This document shows positions 30,401-35,500 of a DNA stretch of 64,000 nt, piece by piece. The notes under the pieces were generated by a model. That model had not been told where the DNA came from. It did no database searches and was given only the letters and a program-made list of their open reading frames with translations. A program made the position numbers and the translations under genes. Position 1 is the first letter of the stretch, and every line of letters begins with the position of its first letter. Source of the DNA: Actinophytocola oryzae (GTDB lineage Bacteria > Actinomycetota > Actinomycetes > Mycobacteriales > Pseudonocardiaceae); assembly GCF_004364325.1 (NCBI RefSeq), contig NZ_SOCP01000009.1, forward strand, positions 310,001-374,000, read 5' to 3'.

Positions 30401-32574
30401 GGCCGCCCGAGGACGCCGAACCGGTCGACCTCGCCGGCTTCTACGACCATTTCGCGGACAACGGCTTCGCCTACGGCCCGGTGTTCCGGGGCGTGCGGGC
30501 CGCGTGGCGCCACGGCACGGACGTCCTGGCCGAACTCGCGCTCGACGACGACCAGCGTGCGGGCGAGTTCGGCCTGCACCCGGCGCTGCTCGACGCCGCA
30601 CTCCAGGCCACCGCCCTCCTGGACCTCGACGGCGACACCGCGCTGCTGCCGTTCAACTGGGACACCGTGACCCTGCACGCCACCGGGGCCACCGCACTGC
30701 GTGTGCGGCTCACCCCGACCGGTGCGGACTCGGTCGCGCTGACCGCGGCCGACCCCACGGGCGCGCCGGTCCTGTCCGTCCGGTCGCTGGCCCTGCGCGC
30801 CGTCGCCCCGGCGGCGCTGGGCACCGCGGCCTCCGCCGATCCGTTGCTGCGGCTGGAATGGCGGCCGGTGCCGGCCGTGCCCGACCCCGGTGCGTGGACG
30901 AGCATCGTCGACGCGGACCGGGACGCACTGCCAGCCACGGTCGTCGTCCCGGTCACCGGCGAGACCGACCTGCCGCTGCCCGCCGCGGTCCGCCGCGCCA
31001 CCGGGGAAGCGTTGACACTGCTGCGGGACTGGCTCGCCGACCCGCGCTGCGCCGACACCCGCCTGCTGTTCCACACCCGCGGCGCGGTCACCGGCGTCAC
31101 CGACCTCCCGGCAGCGGCCGTATGGGGCCTGGTCCGTGCCGCCCAGTCCGAGCATCCCGGCCGGTTCCTGTTGGTGGACAGCGACTCCGCCGAGCCGCCG
31201 GTGGCACTGGCGGTAGGTGCCGCCGAGCCGCAGGTCGTGGTGCGCGACGGCGAGGTGGCCGTCGCCCGCCTCGCGCCCTGCCCGCCCGCCACCGAGGCCG
31301 TCCCGGACCGCGAGGGCACGGTCCTGGTCACCGGCGGCACCGGCGGCCTCGGCTCGATCGTGGCCCGCCACCTGGTCGCCACCCGAGGCGCGCGGCGGCT
31401 GCTGCTGGTCAGCAGGCGCGGTCCGGACGCCCCCGGCGCCGGGGAACTGCGCGCGGAGCTGACCGGACTGGGCGCCGAGGTCACGGTCGCCGCGTGCGAC
31501 GTCGCCGACCGCGACGCGCTCGCCGCACTGCTCGCCGAGCACCCCGTCGCCACGGTCGTCCACACCGCGGGCGTGCTCGACGACGGCGTGCTCGACTCGC
31601 TGACCCCCGAACGCCTCGACCGGGTCCTGGCCCCCAAGGTCGACGCCGCGTGGCACCTCCACGAGCTGGCCGGTGACGCCGAGCTGGTCCTGTTCTCCTC
31701 CGTCGCGGGCACGTTCGGCAACGCGGGCCAGGCCAACTACGCCGCCGCCAACGCCTGCCTCGACGCCATCGCCACCCACCGGCACGCCCTGGGGCTGCCC
31801 GCCCGCTCGATCGTGTGGGGCGCGTGGTCGGCCGAGTCCGGCATGACCGCCACCCTCGGTGACGCCGAGCGGCGCCGCCTGGCACGCATGGGCACCCCGC
31901 CACTGGACGAGGCGACCGGGCTCGCCCTGTTCGACCGCGCCACCGCCGCCACCGACCCGGTCGTGGTCGCCCTGCGCCTCGACCGGCGGGCACTGCGTGC
32001 GGCGGGGCCGGTCCCGCCCCTGCTGGAGGTGGTCACCGGCGGCCCGACCCGTCGCGCGGCCGCCGCCCCGGCCGACCTCGCCGAACGCCTCGCCGGGCTG
32101 ACCGACGACGAACGGGCCGGCGCCATCCGGGCCGTGGTGCGTGACCAGGTCGCCGCCGTGCTCGGGCACGACCCGGCCGACCTCGACCCCACCCGCGGCT
32201 TCACCGAGCTGGGCTTCGACTCGCTCACCGCCGTGGAGCTGCGCAACCGGCTCGACGCCGTGTCCGGGCTGCGGCTGCCCGCGACGCTCGTGTTCGACCA
32301 CCCGTCGGTCGACGCGGTGACCCGCTTCCTGTGCGAGGCACTGGCCCCGGCGAGCACCACCCCGAACGCGGTGGCCGAGCTGGACCGGCTCGACCGGCTG
32401 CTCGCGGGCACCGACGCCGACGACGACACCCGCGCGGAGATCACCTCCCGGCTGCGCGCACTGCTGCTGAGGTGGACCGGCGACGCCACCGCGACCCCGG
32501 TGGAGGGCCGGCTCGACGGGTCCACCGCCGAGGAGGTCCTCGCCTTCATCGACAACGAGCTGCGCATCGACTGA
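12439..32574 (+). CDS. Modular type I polyketide synthase B, four modules, 6711 aa
   Basis: The frame stays open far upstream, but that part overlaps PKS A. I place the start at GTG 12439, because translation from there begins with an N-terminal docking helix (ASEDKLLDYLKRATADL) directly before the first KS, with GGGAAG just upstream. Order: KS-AT-KR-ACP, then three KS-AT-DH-KR-ACP, then a C-terminal docking tail. All four AT domains carry HAFH, so malonyl-CoA. All KS and ACP active residues are present. The first KR is catalytically dead and carries a glycine-rich repeat (see separate entries). The last three modules each have complete DH and KR sets and would install three consecutive double bonds. 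PKS C starts 15 nt after the stop. It acts as a cytoplasmic homodimer. Confidence 0.97.
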   Translation: MASEDKLLDYLKRATADLRDTRRTLEEVRARDREPIAVVGLGCRFPGGVRTPDELWDLLATRGDGVTGFPADRGWDLAALGPAITAHGGFLADVAGFDADFFGISPREALAMDPQQRILLEVAWEAVERAGLDPTALRGSDTGVFVGTNGQEYGHLVHASGEDAGGHLGTGNAASVLSGRVAYTLGLEGPAVTVDTACSSSLVALHWAAHALRKGECSLALAGGVTVMSSPGAFVEFATQGGLAADGRCKAFAEGADGTGWSEGAGVLVLERLSDARRLDHPVLAVLRGSAVNSDGASNGLTAPNGPAQRRAIWQALASAELQPSDVDVVEAHGTGTALGDPIEAQALLATYGLDRQAPLLLGSVKSNLGHTQAAAGVAGVLKMVLALAHEQVPPTLHAETPTTAVDWNAGAVRLATEPTPWPRGERPRRAGVSSFGLSGTNAHVIVEEAPAVDARVVEHTSAVPVLLSARTEAALRAQAAALRDHVSTSDTSLTDLAHTTATSRAGLARRAAVVAADRDTLVAGLAAVAEGVPAAGVRTGVACRGGLAMLFAGQGAQRAAMGRELYGRHPIFTAALDAALALLDSGTGTPLREVLFADAGTPEAALLDVTEHTQPALFAVEVALYRLLESWGLRPDYVAGHSIGEIAAAHVAGVLSLPDACRLVTARATLMGGLAAGGGMVAIRAREAAVRPLLAEGTALAAVNGPEQVVVAGPLEAVLAVAEASGRDWRRLAVSHAFHSPLVEPMLEEFRVVAEGLAYSAARVPVVSAVTGEPAEVHRAEYWVEQVRATVRFADAVGWLAGAGVTTFVEIGPDGSLCGMVERCAEGVAAVPVLRRDRGEDESVATALGHLHVAGVRPDWAVALPGEHDAGLPTYPFQRERYWPRMPAGPVGDAAEAGFWAAVESSDLERLAGDLHRPAADPALAEVVPALAAWRRRRRERYLTDGLRYRETWTEITPPTPARRGPWLVLAPTADTWTRTLAAALGTDPTTVDSASLESAAADTAATVLATGGPASLGSVGVGSVGVGSGGVDSAGVGLAVGRSVDAWAAAGRSVAVGSASGGSVAVGPGVGGFGTGDAVVVEVGTGVASRAELVERLRPALLEGTPFVGVLSLLALDGTDLGGVPAGVAATATLPRVLGELGLDAPLWCATRDDAQPAVTGLCRVAALEYPDRVRGRLDLPTHLDATTLAAVPAVLSGTEDEVRVRPGTVTARRLVPAPAEAADEPRVEPAGTVLVAGTGTAGAEVARMLAHDGVPHLLLVNRHPSDTALVDELTLLGTQVTLATCDLTDRAAVDTLLTDVPLLADMPLVGVVHAVGGTDDRVLDNTDATHLAAALAPARAAVVLHEATAHLDLTAFVICGSITGTVGVLGRAAHAAAHATIAALAEHRRAAGLPVTALAWGPWDLPDNRETGAFGRGVTPLPPATAHALLRHALAAGETGLLVADLDWAAFLDLALLSRPVPLVSRLPQAQRALAAAEADRTDADEVSSALRERLSTLPDTERGDAVLDAVRAVAASVLRHPDPAAIDPERPFRDLGVDSLTAVELRNGLAALTGLTLPATLVFDYPTPAVLAGHLLTALVGGPASAPVTAGATDLATDPVVIVGMACRYPGGVNSPDGLWELLADGRDGVGPFPTDRGWDLDTLGGADFGSSRTREGGFLDAVADFDADFFEISPREALAMDPQQRLLLEVTWEALERAGIDPAGLRGRPTGVYAGTSGQDYAGVVAHARGEVLGYLNTGNSASVISGRLSYVLGLEGPSVTVDTACSSSLVALHLAAGALRSGECDLALAGGVMVMSTPAGFIEFSENGAVSADGRCRAFADAAAGVGWGEGVGMLVVERLSDAVRNGHEVLAVVRGSAVNSDGASNGLTAPNGPSQQRVIRAALTAAGVTTSDVDVVEAHGTGTILGDPIEAQALLATYGQDRDEPLLLGSVKSNLGHAQAAAGVAGVIKVILAMRRERLPATLHVDRPTSHVDWSAGSVRLLTEAAPWPRTDRPRRAGVSSFGVSGTNAHVIIEEPPTVPAAARASVEPATLPWVLSARTPAALAAQAERLRAHLDTRPDLRPLDLAFSLATGRSTFPHRAAFTATDRDEARVELDRLVAAGPVRGRPRVALVFAGQGAQRSGMGLALARRYPVFAQALHEVGALLDAESGWSLAEVLADGDLDRTEYAQPALFAVEVALHRLLTSWGMRPDVLLGHSVGEIAAAHVAGVLTLPDACRLVVARGRLMGALPTGGAMVAVAATEAEVADALAHGVVVAAVNAPAAVVLAGPEQAVLDTAERLADAGRRTRRLRVSHAFHSPLVDPMLDDFRAVAAELTFGEATVPVVSTVTGEPSTMDTVDYWVDQVREPVRFADAVRAAADRGTTVFVEVGPDGSLTGAVARSTGDDAVTIPLLRGESEETALVAALARLHTAGVAADLTAVFAGTGARRVDLPTYPFQRSRFWPDGVDLTAGDVAAAGLRAPGHPLLGAAVELPDSGGHLFTSALSVAGNPWLADHAVMGTVIVPGTAHLELAVRAADEVGCGRVEELTLHTPLVLPARGRVHLQVTVGAPDGTGTRALAVYSRPESGDLPWTQHASGLLAADPAPAATPDETWPPDGAEPVSLDGFYAGLAEGGFGYGPGFQGLTAVWRRGEDVFAEVALPATPAQADPAGFGLHPAVLDAALHAGAFALPGDTGRLPFSWSGVTLHAAGASALRVRLTPTGPDTLALAVADPAGDPVATVTGLTLRPVDGVAATRTEPVLRIDWTPVAAAPTELDAAVLGTGLPGTPITDLADAGQATVLVALTGDGDRPVESVHELTARVLELCQSWSATTGEGRLVFVTRGAVPAGGPVTDLACAAAWGLVRSAQLEEPGRFVLVDLPAGDSVDGLAAAVGTGEPQAAVRDGAVLVPRLARVPAEAPGRDGPLLDPDRTVLVAGGTGGLGGMLAGHLVDGHDARRLLLVSRRGPAAAGVAELVEDLTRRGARVDVAACDLTDPAATRALVEAHPVGAVVHCAGVLDDGVLSSLTPERLDGVLAPKADVAWSLHTATAGLDLTAFLAYSSVSGTLGSPGQANYAAANAWVDALMTHRASAGLPGQSLVWGPWAQDGGLTGTLTDADLARMARSGMPAMPEDTGLALFDAAVATSAPVVAPLHLDLTVLRGQFDVPALLRGLVPATRRSAARVTSDAAAALSGALAALPAEERAGALAGMVAEQVAVVLGHDSAGAVDPERPFTELGFDSLTAVDLRNRLTAATGLRLPATLIFDYPTPAALAAHLGDELLGRLPDAPTEVPAAVAGDPIVVVGIGCRYPGGIRSPEDLWRVVTGGVDAVTAFPTDRGWDVARLYHPDPDNPGTSYTREGGFLHEAPEFDAAFFGMSPREALATDAQQRLLLEVGWEAVERAGIDPTTLRGSRTGVFVGVMYSDYTFTLFGASDAEGYQGNGSGGSVASGRVAYTMGLEGPAITVDTACSSSLVTLHLAAQALRSGECDLALAGGVTVMSTPNVFVDYSRQRAISPDGRCKSFADGADGVGWAEGAGLLVLERLSDAVRKGHEVLAVVRGSAVNSDGASNGLTAPNGPSQQRVIRAALASAGLSGSEVDVVEAHGTGTTLGDPIEAQALLATYGQDREQPLLLGSIKSNLGHTQAAAGVAGVIKMVLAMRHGVVPATLHLDSPSSHVDWAAGSVRLLAESQPWPAGDRPRRAGVSSFGISGTNAHVIVEQAPARDTAPEPAGIDPIAVPLLLSARGPEALREQAARLADHLEAAGTTLLDAGHSLVTTRASFDHRAAVVAGTRADALGALAALASGAPAAGLLVDTARRGRVGFLFAGQGSQRPGMGRELAARFPVFADAYAEVLSALDTGLGRSLREIVDDGESLNETEFTQPALFAVEVASFRLLRSWGVRPDVLVGHSIGELAAAHVAGVLSLPDAAALVVARGRLMGALPSGGAMVSVAATEDEVAPVLGEHVALAAVNGPRAVVLAGPEHEVLTAAGCLAEKGHRTRRLRVSHAFHSPLMAPMLAEFREVAARLDYHPAAVPIVSTVTGEPARVDDPEYWVRQVREPVRFAAAVARIVADGAVTLVELGPDGSLSAASREVAEDRAAVVPVLRRDVPEEVAATRAAAALAVRGVPVRMAELFAGTGARRVELPTYAFQHRHYWPQGLRLMSGGLGALGLTPAGHPLLAASVDLTGSGGHVFTGSLSVETHAWLADHAVLGAVVVPGTALLELAVHAAGEVGCGQVAELTLQTPLVLPERGAVRIQVAVGSPAEDGTRPLTVHARPDDDGGDPWTAIATGTAAPAAPTAEPLGEWPPPGAAPVDLDGFYDRAADDGFVYGSAFQGLVTAWCRGEEVFAETELPEEHRGAAAAFGLHPALLDAALQAVGLGGGDLAGGRLPFSWRGVALHAAGAASLRVRLAPAGSGAVSLTVTDATGTPVATVGSLVLRAPDRLGAPAAGAAVFGLDWIPITPGTPEPGLLLGDLPGVDLPTPAAIPTDPASPSLTPPASAAGTLYLPVAARPGPVPVAVREATSRTLALLQDGLAGTDTRLVVVTRGAMGEDPDPALAAVWGLVRSAQSEHPGRIVLADLDADPASAAALPAAVASGEPQLVVRDGTATAPRLTRLPTAGPTEWHPDGTVLITGGTGGLGSLVARHLVTTHGIRRLVLVGRRGPDAPGAAELRDELTALGADVTVAACAVEDRDALAALLGTVPDLTTVIHAAGVLDDGILASLTPERLDRVLAPKVDAAWHLHELVGDAELVLFSSVAGTLGAAGQGNYAAANAALDAIATRRRAAGLPARSLAWGAWARTGGMTGTLAAADLARMARAGMPPLTEEQGLALLDTGTDATVTLPMRLDLPTLRRAPELPHLFRGLVRTQPRRAAAGGGDLLRALAGLSPTDRLRLILDQVRTQVAQVLGHDGVAEIAPDRAFSDIGFDSLTAVELRNTLSAATGLRLPATLVFDYPTPTALAEHIVGEVTGAGDVPAEPVRATPVDDDPVVIVGMSCRYPGGVGSPSDLWRLVADGVDATTEFPTDRGWVLGDPAELGIGEEVLRGGFLHDAADFDADFFGMSPREALATDAQQRLLLEASWEALERAGVPPRTLRGSRTGVFVGVMYSDYGMLLQGSADTGGYQGNGSAGSVASGRVAYTLGLEGPAVTVDTACSSSLVALHLASQSLRTGESTLALAGGVTVMATPTPFAEFAAQRGLSSDGRCKSFGDGADGVAWSEGVGLLVLERLSDARRNGHEVLAVVRGSAVNSDGASNGLTAPNGPAQRRVIRQALAAAGLRPAEVDVVEAHGTGTTLGDPIEAQALLATYGQDREIPLLLGSVKSNLGHTQAAAGVAGVIKMVEAMRHGRVPRSLHADTPSTRVDWTEGRVELVTETTDWPDLDRPRRAGVSSFGISGTNAHVLLEHVPAVPVDHVDGPVPWTLSGRTPDALRAQARGLLAHLTGHPDLHPTGVAAALAGRTAFEHRAVVLGADDTELRTRLAALAAGDSVPGLFTGEARNTPRLAFLFAGQGAQRPGMGTDLAARFPVYARALDEVLAALDAELGAGVPLRVVLAAGADTPEAELLDRTEYTQPALFAVEVALHRLVESLGIVPERLVGHSVGEIAAAHVAGVLSLPDAATLVVARGRLMQALPPGGAMAAIQASEDEVAAVLSGAVDLAAVNGPASVVVAGERDAVEDVAALFAAQGRKVRRLRVAHAFHSPLMAPMLDEFRAVLERLRFGAARVPVVSTVTGEPAPLDTPDHWVAHARRAVRFGDAVRWCATHGTGGFLELGPDSTLTAMAADSVGDALAVPLLRAGRDEVDAALGALARLHVGGVPLDWAAALPEGRPVPLPTYAFQHRRFWPTATAVAGDATAIGLATAGHPLLGAGVELPDSAGYLFTGRLSLRTHPWLGDHALFGTALVPGAALLELAVRAGDQVGCGAVRELTMEVPLVLPEEGAVRVQVAVGGPDEAGERSVRLYSRADADWVRVASGTLTTEVARAEALPGAWPPEDAEPVDLAGFYDHFADNGFAYGPVFRGVRAAWRHGTDVLAELALDDDQRAGEFGLHPALLDAALQATALLDLDGDTALLPFNWDTVTLHATGATALRVRLTPTGADSVALTAADPTGAPVLSVRSLALRAVAPAALGTAASADPLLRLEWRPVPAVPDPGAWTSIVDADRDALPATVVVPVTGETDLPLPAAVRRATGEALTLLRDWLADPRCADTRLLFHTRGAVTGVTDLPAAAVWGLVRAAQSEHPGRFLLVDSDSAEPPVALAVGAAEPQVVVRDGEVAVARLAPCPPATEAVPDREGTVLVTGGTGGLGSIVARHLVATRGARRLLLVSRRGPDAPGAGELRAELTGLGAEVTVAACDVADRDALAALLAEHPVATVVHTAGVLDDGVLDSLTPERLDRVLAPKVDAAWHLHELAGDAELVLFSSVAGTFGNAGQANYAAANACLDAIATHRHALGLPARSIVWGAWSAESGMTATLGDAERRRLARMGTPPLDEATGLALFDRATAATDPVVVALRLDRRALRAAGPVPPLLEVVTGGPTRRAAAAPADLAERLAGLTDDERAGAIRAVVRDQVAAVLGHDPADLDPTRGFTELGFDSLTAVELRNRLDAVSGLRLPATLVFDHPSVDAVTRFLCEALAPASTTPNAVAELDRLDRLLAGTDADDDTRAEITSRLRALLLRWTGDATATPVEGRLDGSTAEEVLAFIDNELRID
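12538..17200 (+). other. PKS module 4: KS-AT(malonyl)-KR(inactive)-ACP
   Basis: KS Cys is codon 13030-13032; AT HAFH is at 14647-14658. The KR (catalytic half about 16135-16850) is degenerate. The nucleotide loop reads AGTGTAG instead of GGTGGLG. The LDD segment is replaced by GTDDRV. The catalytic Tyr is His1377 (codon 16567-16569) and the nearby Asn is His1381 (16579-16581). Ser1364 remains. The structural half of the KR holds a low-complexity Gly/Ser/Val stretch. Predicted outcome: acetate unit with the beta-ketone left unreduced. Confidence 0.88.
15493..15552 (+). repeat. 15-bp tandem repeat coding for G-S-V-G-V units inside the module 4 ketoreductase
   Basis: Two exact 15-bp copies (GGCTCGGTCGGGGTG at 15493-15507 and 15508-15522) are followed by two diverged copies (15523-15537 and 15538-15552). 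They encode GSVGV GSVGV GSGGV DSAGV. The low-complexity coding stretch continues to about 15711, with Gly, Ser, Val and Ala only lightly interrupted. The plus strand is unusually G-rich, with several runs of three or four G, and uses codons such as TTG, TCT and GGT that are rare in the surrounding gene. The reading frame is maintained. Confidence 0.92.
17242..22260 (+). other. PKS module 5: KS-AT(malonyl)-DH-KR-ACP
   Basis: KS Cys is codon 17749-17751; AT HAFH is at 19342-19353. The DH (about 19845-20650) has LADHAVMGTVIVP, so HxxxGxxxxP is complete, plus YGPGF and the Asp in HPAVLDAALH. The KR has AGGTGGLGG, LDD and QANYAAANA. The KS differs slightly from its neighbours in FFEISPREALAMD. Predicted outcome: C8-C9 alkene, counting from the carboxyl carbon. 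Confidence 0.9.
22300..27330 (+). other. PKS module 6: KS-AT(malonyl)-DH-KR-ACP
   Basis: KS Cys is codon 22813-22815; AT HAFH is at 24430-24441. The DH has LADHAVLGAVVVP and HPALLDAALQ; its YGP motif reads YGSAF. The KR has TGGTGGLGS, LDD and QGNYAAANA, but the usual ACDV segment reads ACAV, so the Asp that normally contacts the cofactor adenine is Ala. The KS belongs to a distinct subgroup shared with modules 7 and 8 (ALATDAQQR, VMYSDY, YQGNGS). Predicted outcome: C6-C7 alkene. Confidence 0.88.
27388..32350 (+). other. PKS module 7: KS-AT(malonyl)-DH-KR-ACP
   Basis: KS Cys is codon 27889-27891; AT HAFH is at 29518-29529. The DH has LGDHALFGTALVP, YGPVF and HPALLDAALQ. The KR has TGGTGGLGS, LDD and QANYAAANA. 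The ACP motif is GFDSLTA near 32215. It is followed by the C-terminal docking tail that should pair with PKS C. Predicted outcome: C4-C5 alkene. Confidence 0.9.
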
Positions 32575-32589
32575 CAGGGCGAGGAGCCG

Positions 32590-35500
32590 ATGGACGAACC
32601 AGTGGACGCCGACAAGCTGCTCGACTACCTGAAGAAGGTCACCGCCGACCTGCACCGGACCCGGCAGCGGCTGGCCGAGGTCGAGTCCCGCGCACAGGAA
32701 CCGGTCGCGATCGTCGGCATGAGCTGCCGCTACCCCGGCGGGGTCACCGACCCGGACGCGCTGTGGCGGCTGGTCGACACCGGCGGCGACGCCATCACCG
32801 GCTTCCCGGACAACCGGGGCTGGCCGGTCGAGCTGCTGCGTGGCGCGCCAGGCCTGCCGCGCCAGGGCGGCTTCCTGCACGACGCCGCCGACTTCGACCC
32901 GGCGTTCTTCGGCATGAACCCGCGCGAGGCACTGGCCACCGACCCGCAGCAGCGGCTCCTGCTGGAGGCCGCGTGGTCGGCGGTCGAGGACGCCAGGATC
33001 GTCCCCGCGACGCTGCGTGGCAGCCGCACCGGCGTCTACGTCGGCGTCATGTACGCCGACTACGGGATCGTGCTGCAGACCTCCGACGGCGACCACGCCG
33101 GCTACCAGGGCAACGGCAGCGCCGGGAGCGTCGCCTCCGGCCGCGTCTCCTACACCCTCGGCCTGGAGGGCCCGACCGTCACCGTCGACACCGCCTGTTC
33201 GTCGTCGCTCGTGACCCTGCACCTCGCCGCGCAGGCCCTGCGCCGCGACGAGTGCTCGCTCGCGCTCGCCGGCGGGGTCGCGGTGATGGTGCTGCCCTCG
33301 GCGTTCACCGAGTACGGCGCCCAGGGCGCGCTCGCGGGCGACGGCCGGTGCAAGGCGTTCGCCGAGGGCGCCGACGGCCTCGGCTGGTCGGAGGGCGTCG
33401 GGATGCTGGTGCTGGAGCGGCTGTCCGACGCGGTCCGCAACGGCCACCGGGTCCTGGCCGTGGTCCGGGGCTCCGCGGTCAACTCCGACGGCGCCTCCAA
33501 CGGGCTGACCGCGCCCAACGGTCCCGCGCAGCAGCGGGTCATCCGCCGCGCGCTGGCCGACGCGGGCCTCACCCCGGCCGAGGTGGACGCGGTGGAGGCA
33601 CACGGCACCGGGACCGTCCTCGGCGACCCGATCGAGGCCCAGGCGCTGCTCGCGACCTACGGCCAGGGCCGCGACGAGCCGCTGCGCCTCGGGTCGGTCA
33701 AGTCGAACCTCGGGCACACCCAGGCCGCCGCGGGCGTGGCCGGCGTGATCAAGATGGTCCAGGCGATGCGGCACGGCAGGCTGCCGGCCACCCTGCACGT
33801 CGACACCCCCTCGGACAAGGTCGACTGGTCGGCGGGCGCGGTGTCGCTGCTGACCGAGGCGCTCCCGTGGCCGCCGGTCGACCGCCCGCGCCGGGCCGCG
33901 GTGTCCTCCTTCGGGATGAGCGGCACGAACGCACACGTGATCCTCGAGCAGGCCCCCGACAGGGACGCGGTTCCCGCCGGGCGTCGCGGACTGCCCGCCG
34001 TGCCGTGGGTGCTCTCCGCCCGGACACCCGCCGCGCTGCGTGATCAGGCCGCCCGGCTCGCCACCCACGACGGCGACCCGCTCGACGTCGCGCTTTCCCT
34101 CGCCACCACGCGTTCCGCGTTCGAGCACCGGGCGGTGGTCGTCGGCGCCGACCGGGCGGAGCTGCGTGCCGGGCTGGCCGCGGTGGCCGAACGGCGGGTC
34201 GCGGTCGGCGTGGCGGTCGGTGCGGTGCGTGCCCAGGGTGCGCGGCCGGTGTTCGTCTTCCCCGGCCAGGGCACGCAGTGGGCCGGGATGGCCGAGGGGC
34301 TCCTCGACACCGTGCCCGCGTTCGCCGACCGGATCGCCGAGTGCGACAAGGCGCTCTCCCCGCACCTGGACTGGTCGCTGACCGACGTGCTGCGGGGCCT
34401 GCCCGGCGCACCGCCGCTGGACCGGGTCGACGTCGTGCAGCCCGCGTTGTTCGCGGTCATGGTGGCGCTCGCCGCGCTGTGGCGGGACGCGGGTGTCGAA
34501 CCCGCCGCGGTGGTCGGGCACTCCCAGGGCGAGATCGCCGCCGCGTGCGTGGCCGGTGTCCTCGACCTCGACGACGCCGCCCGCGTGGTCGCGGTGCGCA
34601 GCAGGCTGATCGGCGAGCTGCTGTCGGGCCACGGCCGGATGCTGACGGTCATGGCGGCCGTGGAGCGGGTCGAGGAGCTGCTCGCGTCGGCCGGACTCGG
34701 GCCGGACGAGGTCGCGGTGGCCGCGGTCAACGGCCCGCGCACGGTGACCGTGTCCGGTGAACCCGACGCGATGGCACGGTTCGAGCGGGTCCTCGCCCGC
34801 GCGAAGGTCATGCGCTGGCAGCTCGCCGGCGTCGACTTCGCCGCGCACTCCCCGCAGGTCGCGGCCCTGCGCGGCGAACTGTCGGCCGCACTGGACGGGA
34901 TCGTGCCGAGGGCGGGGGAGGTCCCGTTCCACTCCACCACCGACGGCCGCCGCGTCGACGGCACCGACCTGGACGCCCGGTACTGGTACCGGAACCTGGC
35001 CGAGCCGGTCGGCTTCGCCGGGGCGGTGCGGGCGCTCGCGGATGCCGGTCACCGGGTGTTCCTCGAGATCGGCGCGCAGCCGGTGCTGTCGCTGGGCCTG
35101 CAGGAGACGTTGGACGAGGCAGGCGTGTCCGGGGTCGTGCTCCACACGCTGCGCCAGGACGACGGCGGACCACGCAGGCTGCTGACCGCCTTCGGCGAGG
35201 CGTACACGAACGGCGTCGCGGTGGACTGGGCCACGGTGTTCGCCGGCTCCGGGGCCGCACTCACCGACCTGCCCACCTATCCGTTCCAGCGCGGCACCTA
35301 CTGGCCGTCCGGCGCGTTGTTCGGCGCGGGCGACGTCACCGCCGCGGGACTGGACCGGCCGGACCACCCGTTGCTCGGCGCGGTCGTCCGGGTGCCCGAC
35401 ACCGGCCCGGTGCTGACCGCCCGGCTCGCGCCCGGCGCACCCGACTGGCTCGCCGACCACGCCTTCGCGGGCACGACCCTGTTCCCCGCCACGGGTTTCC

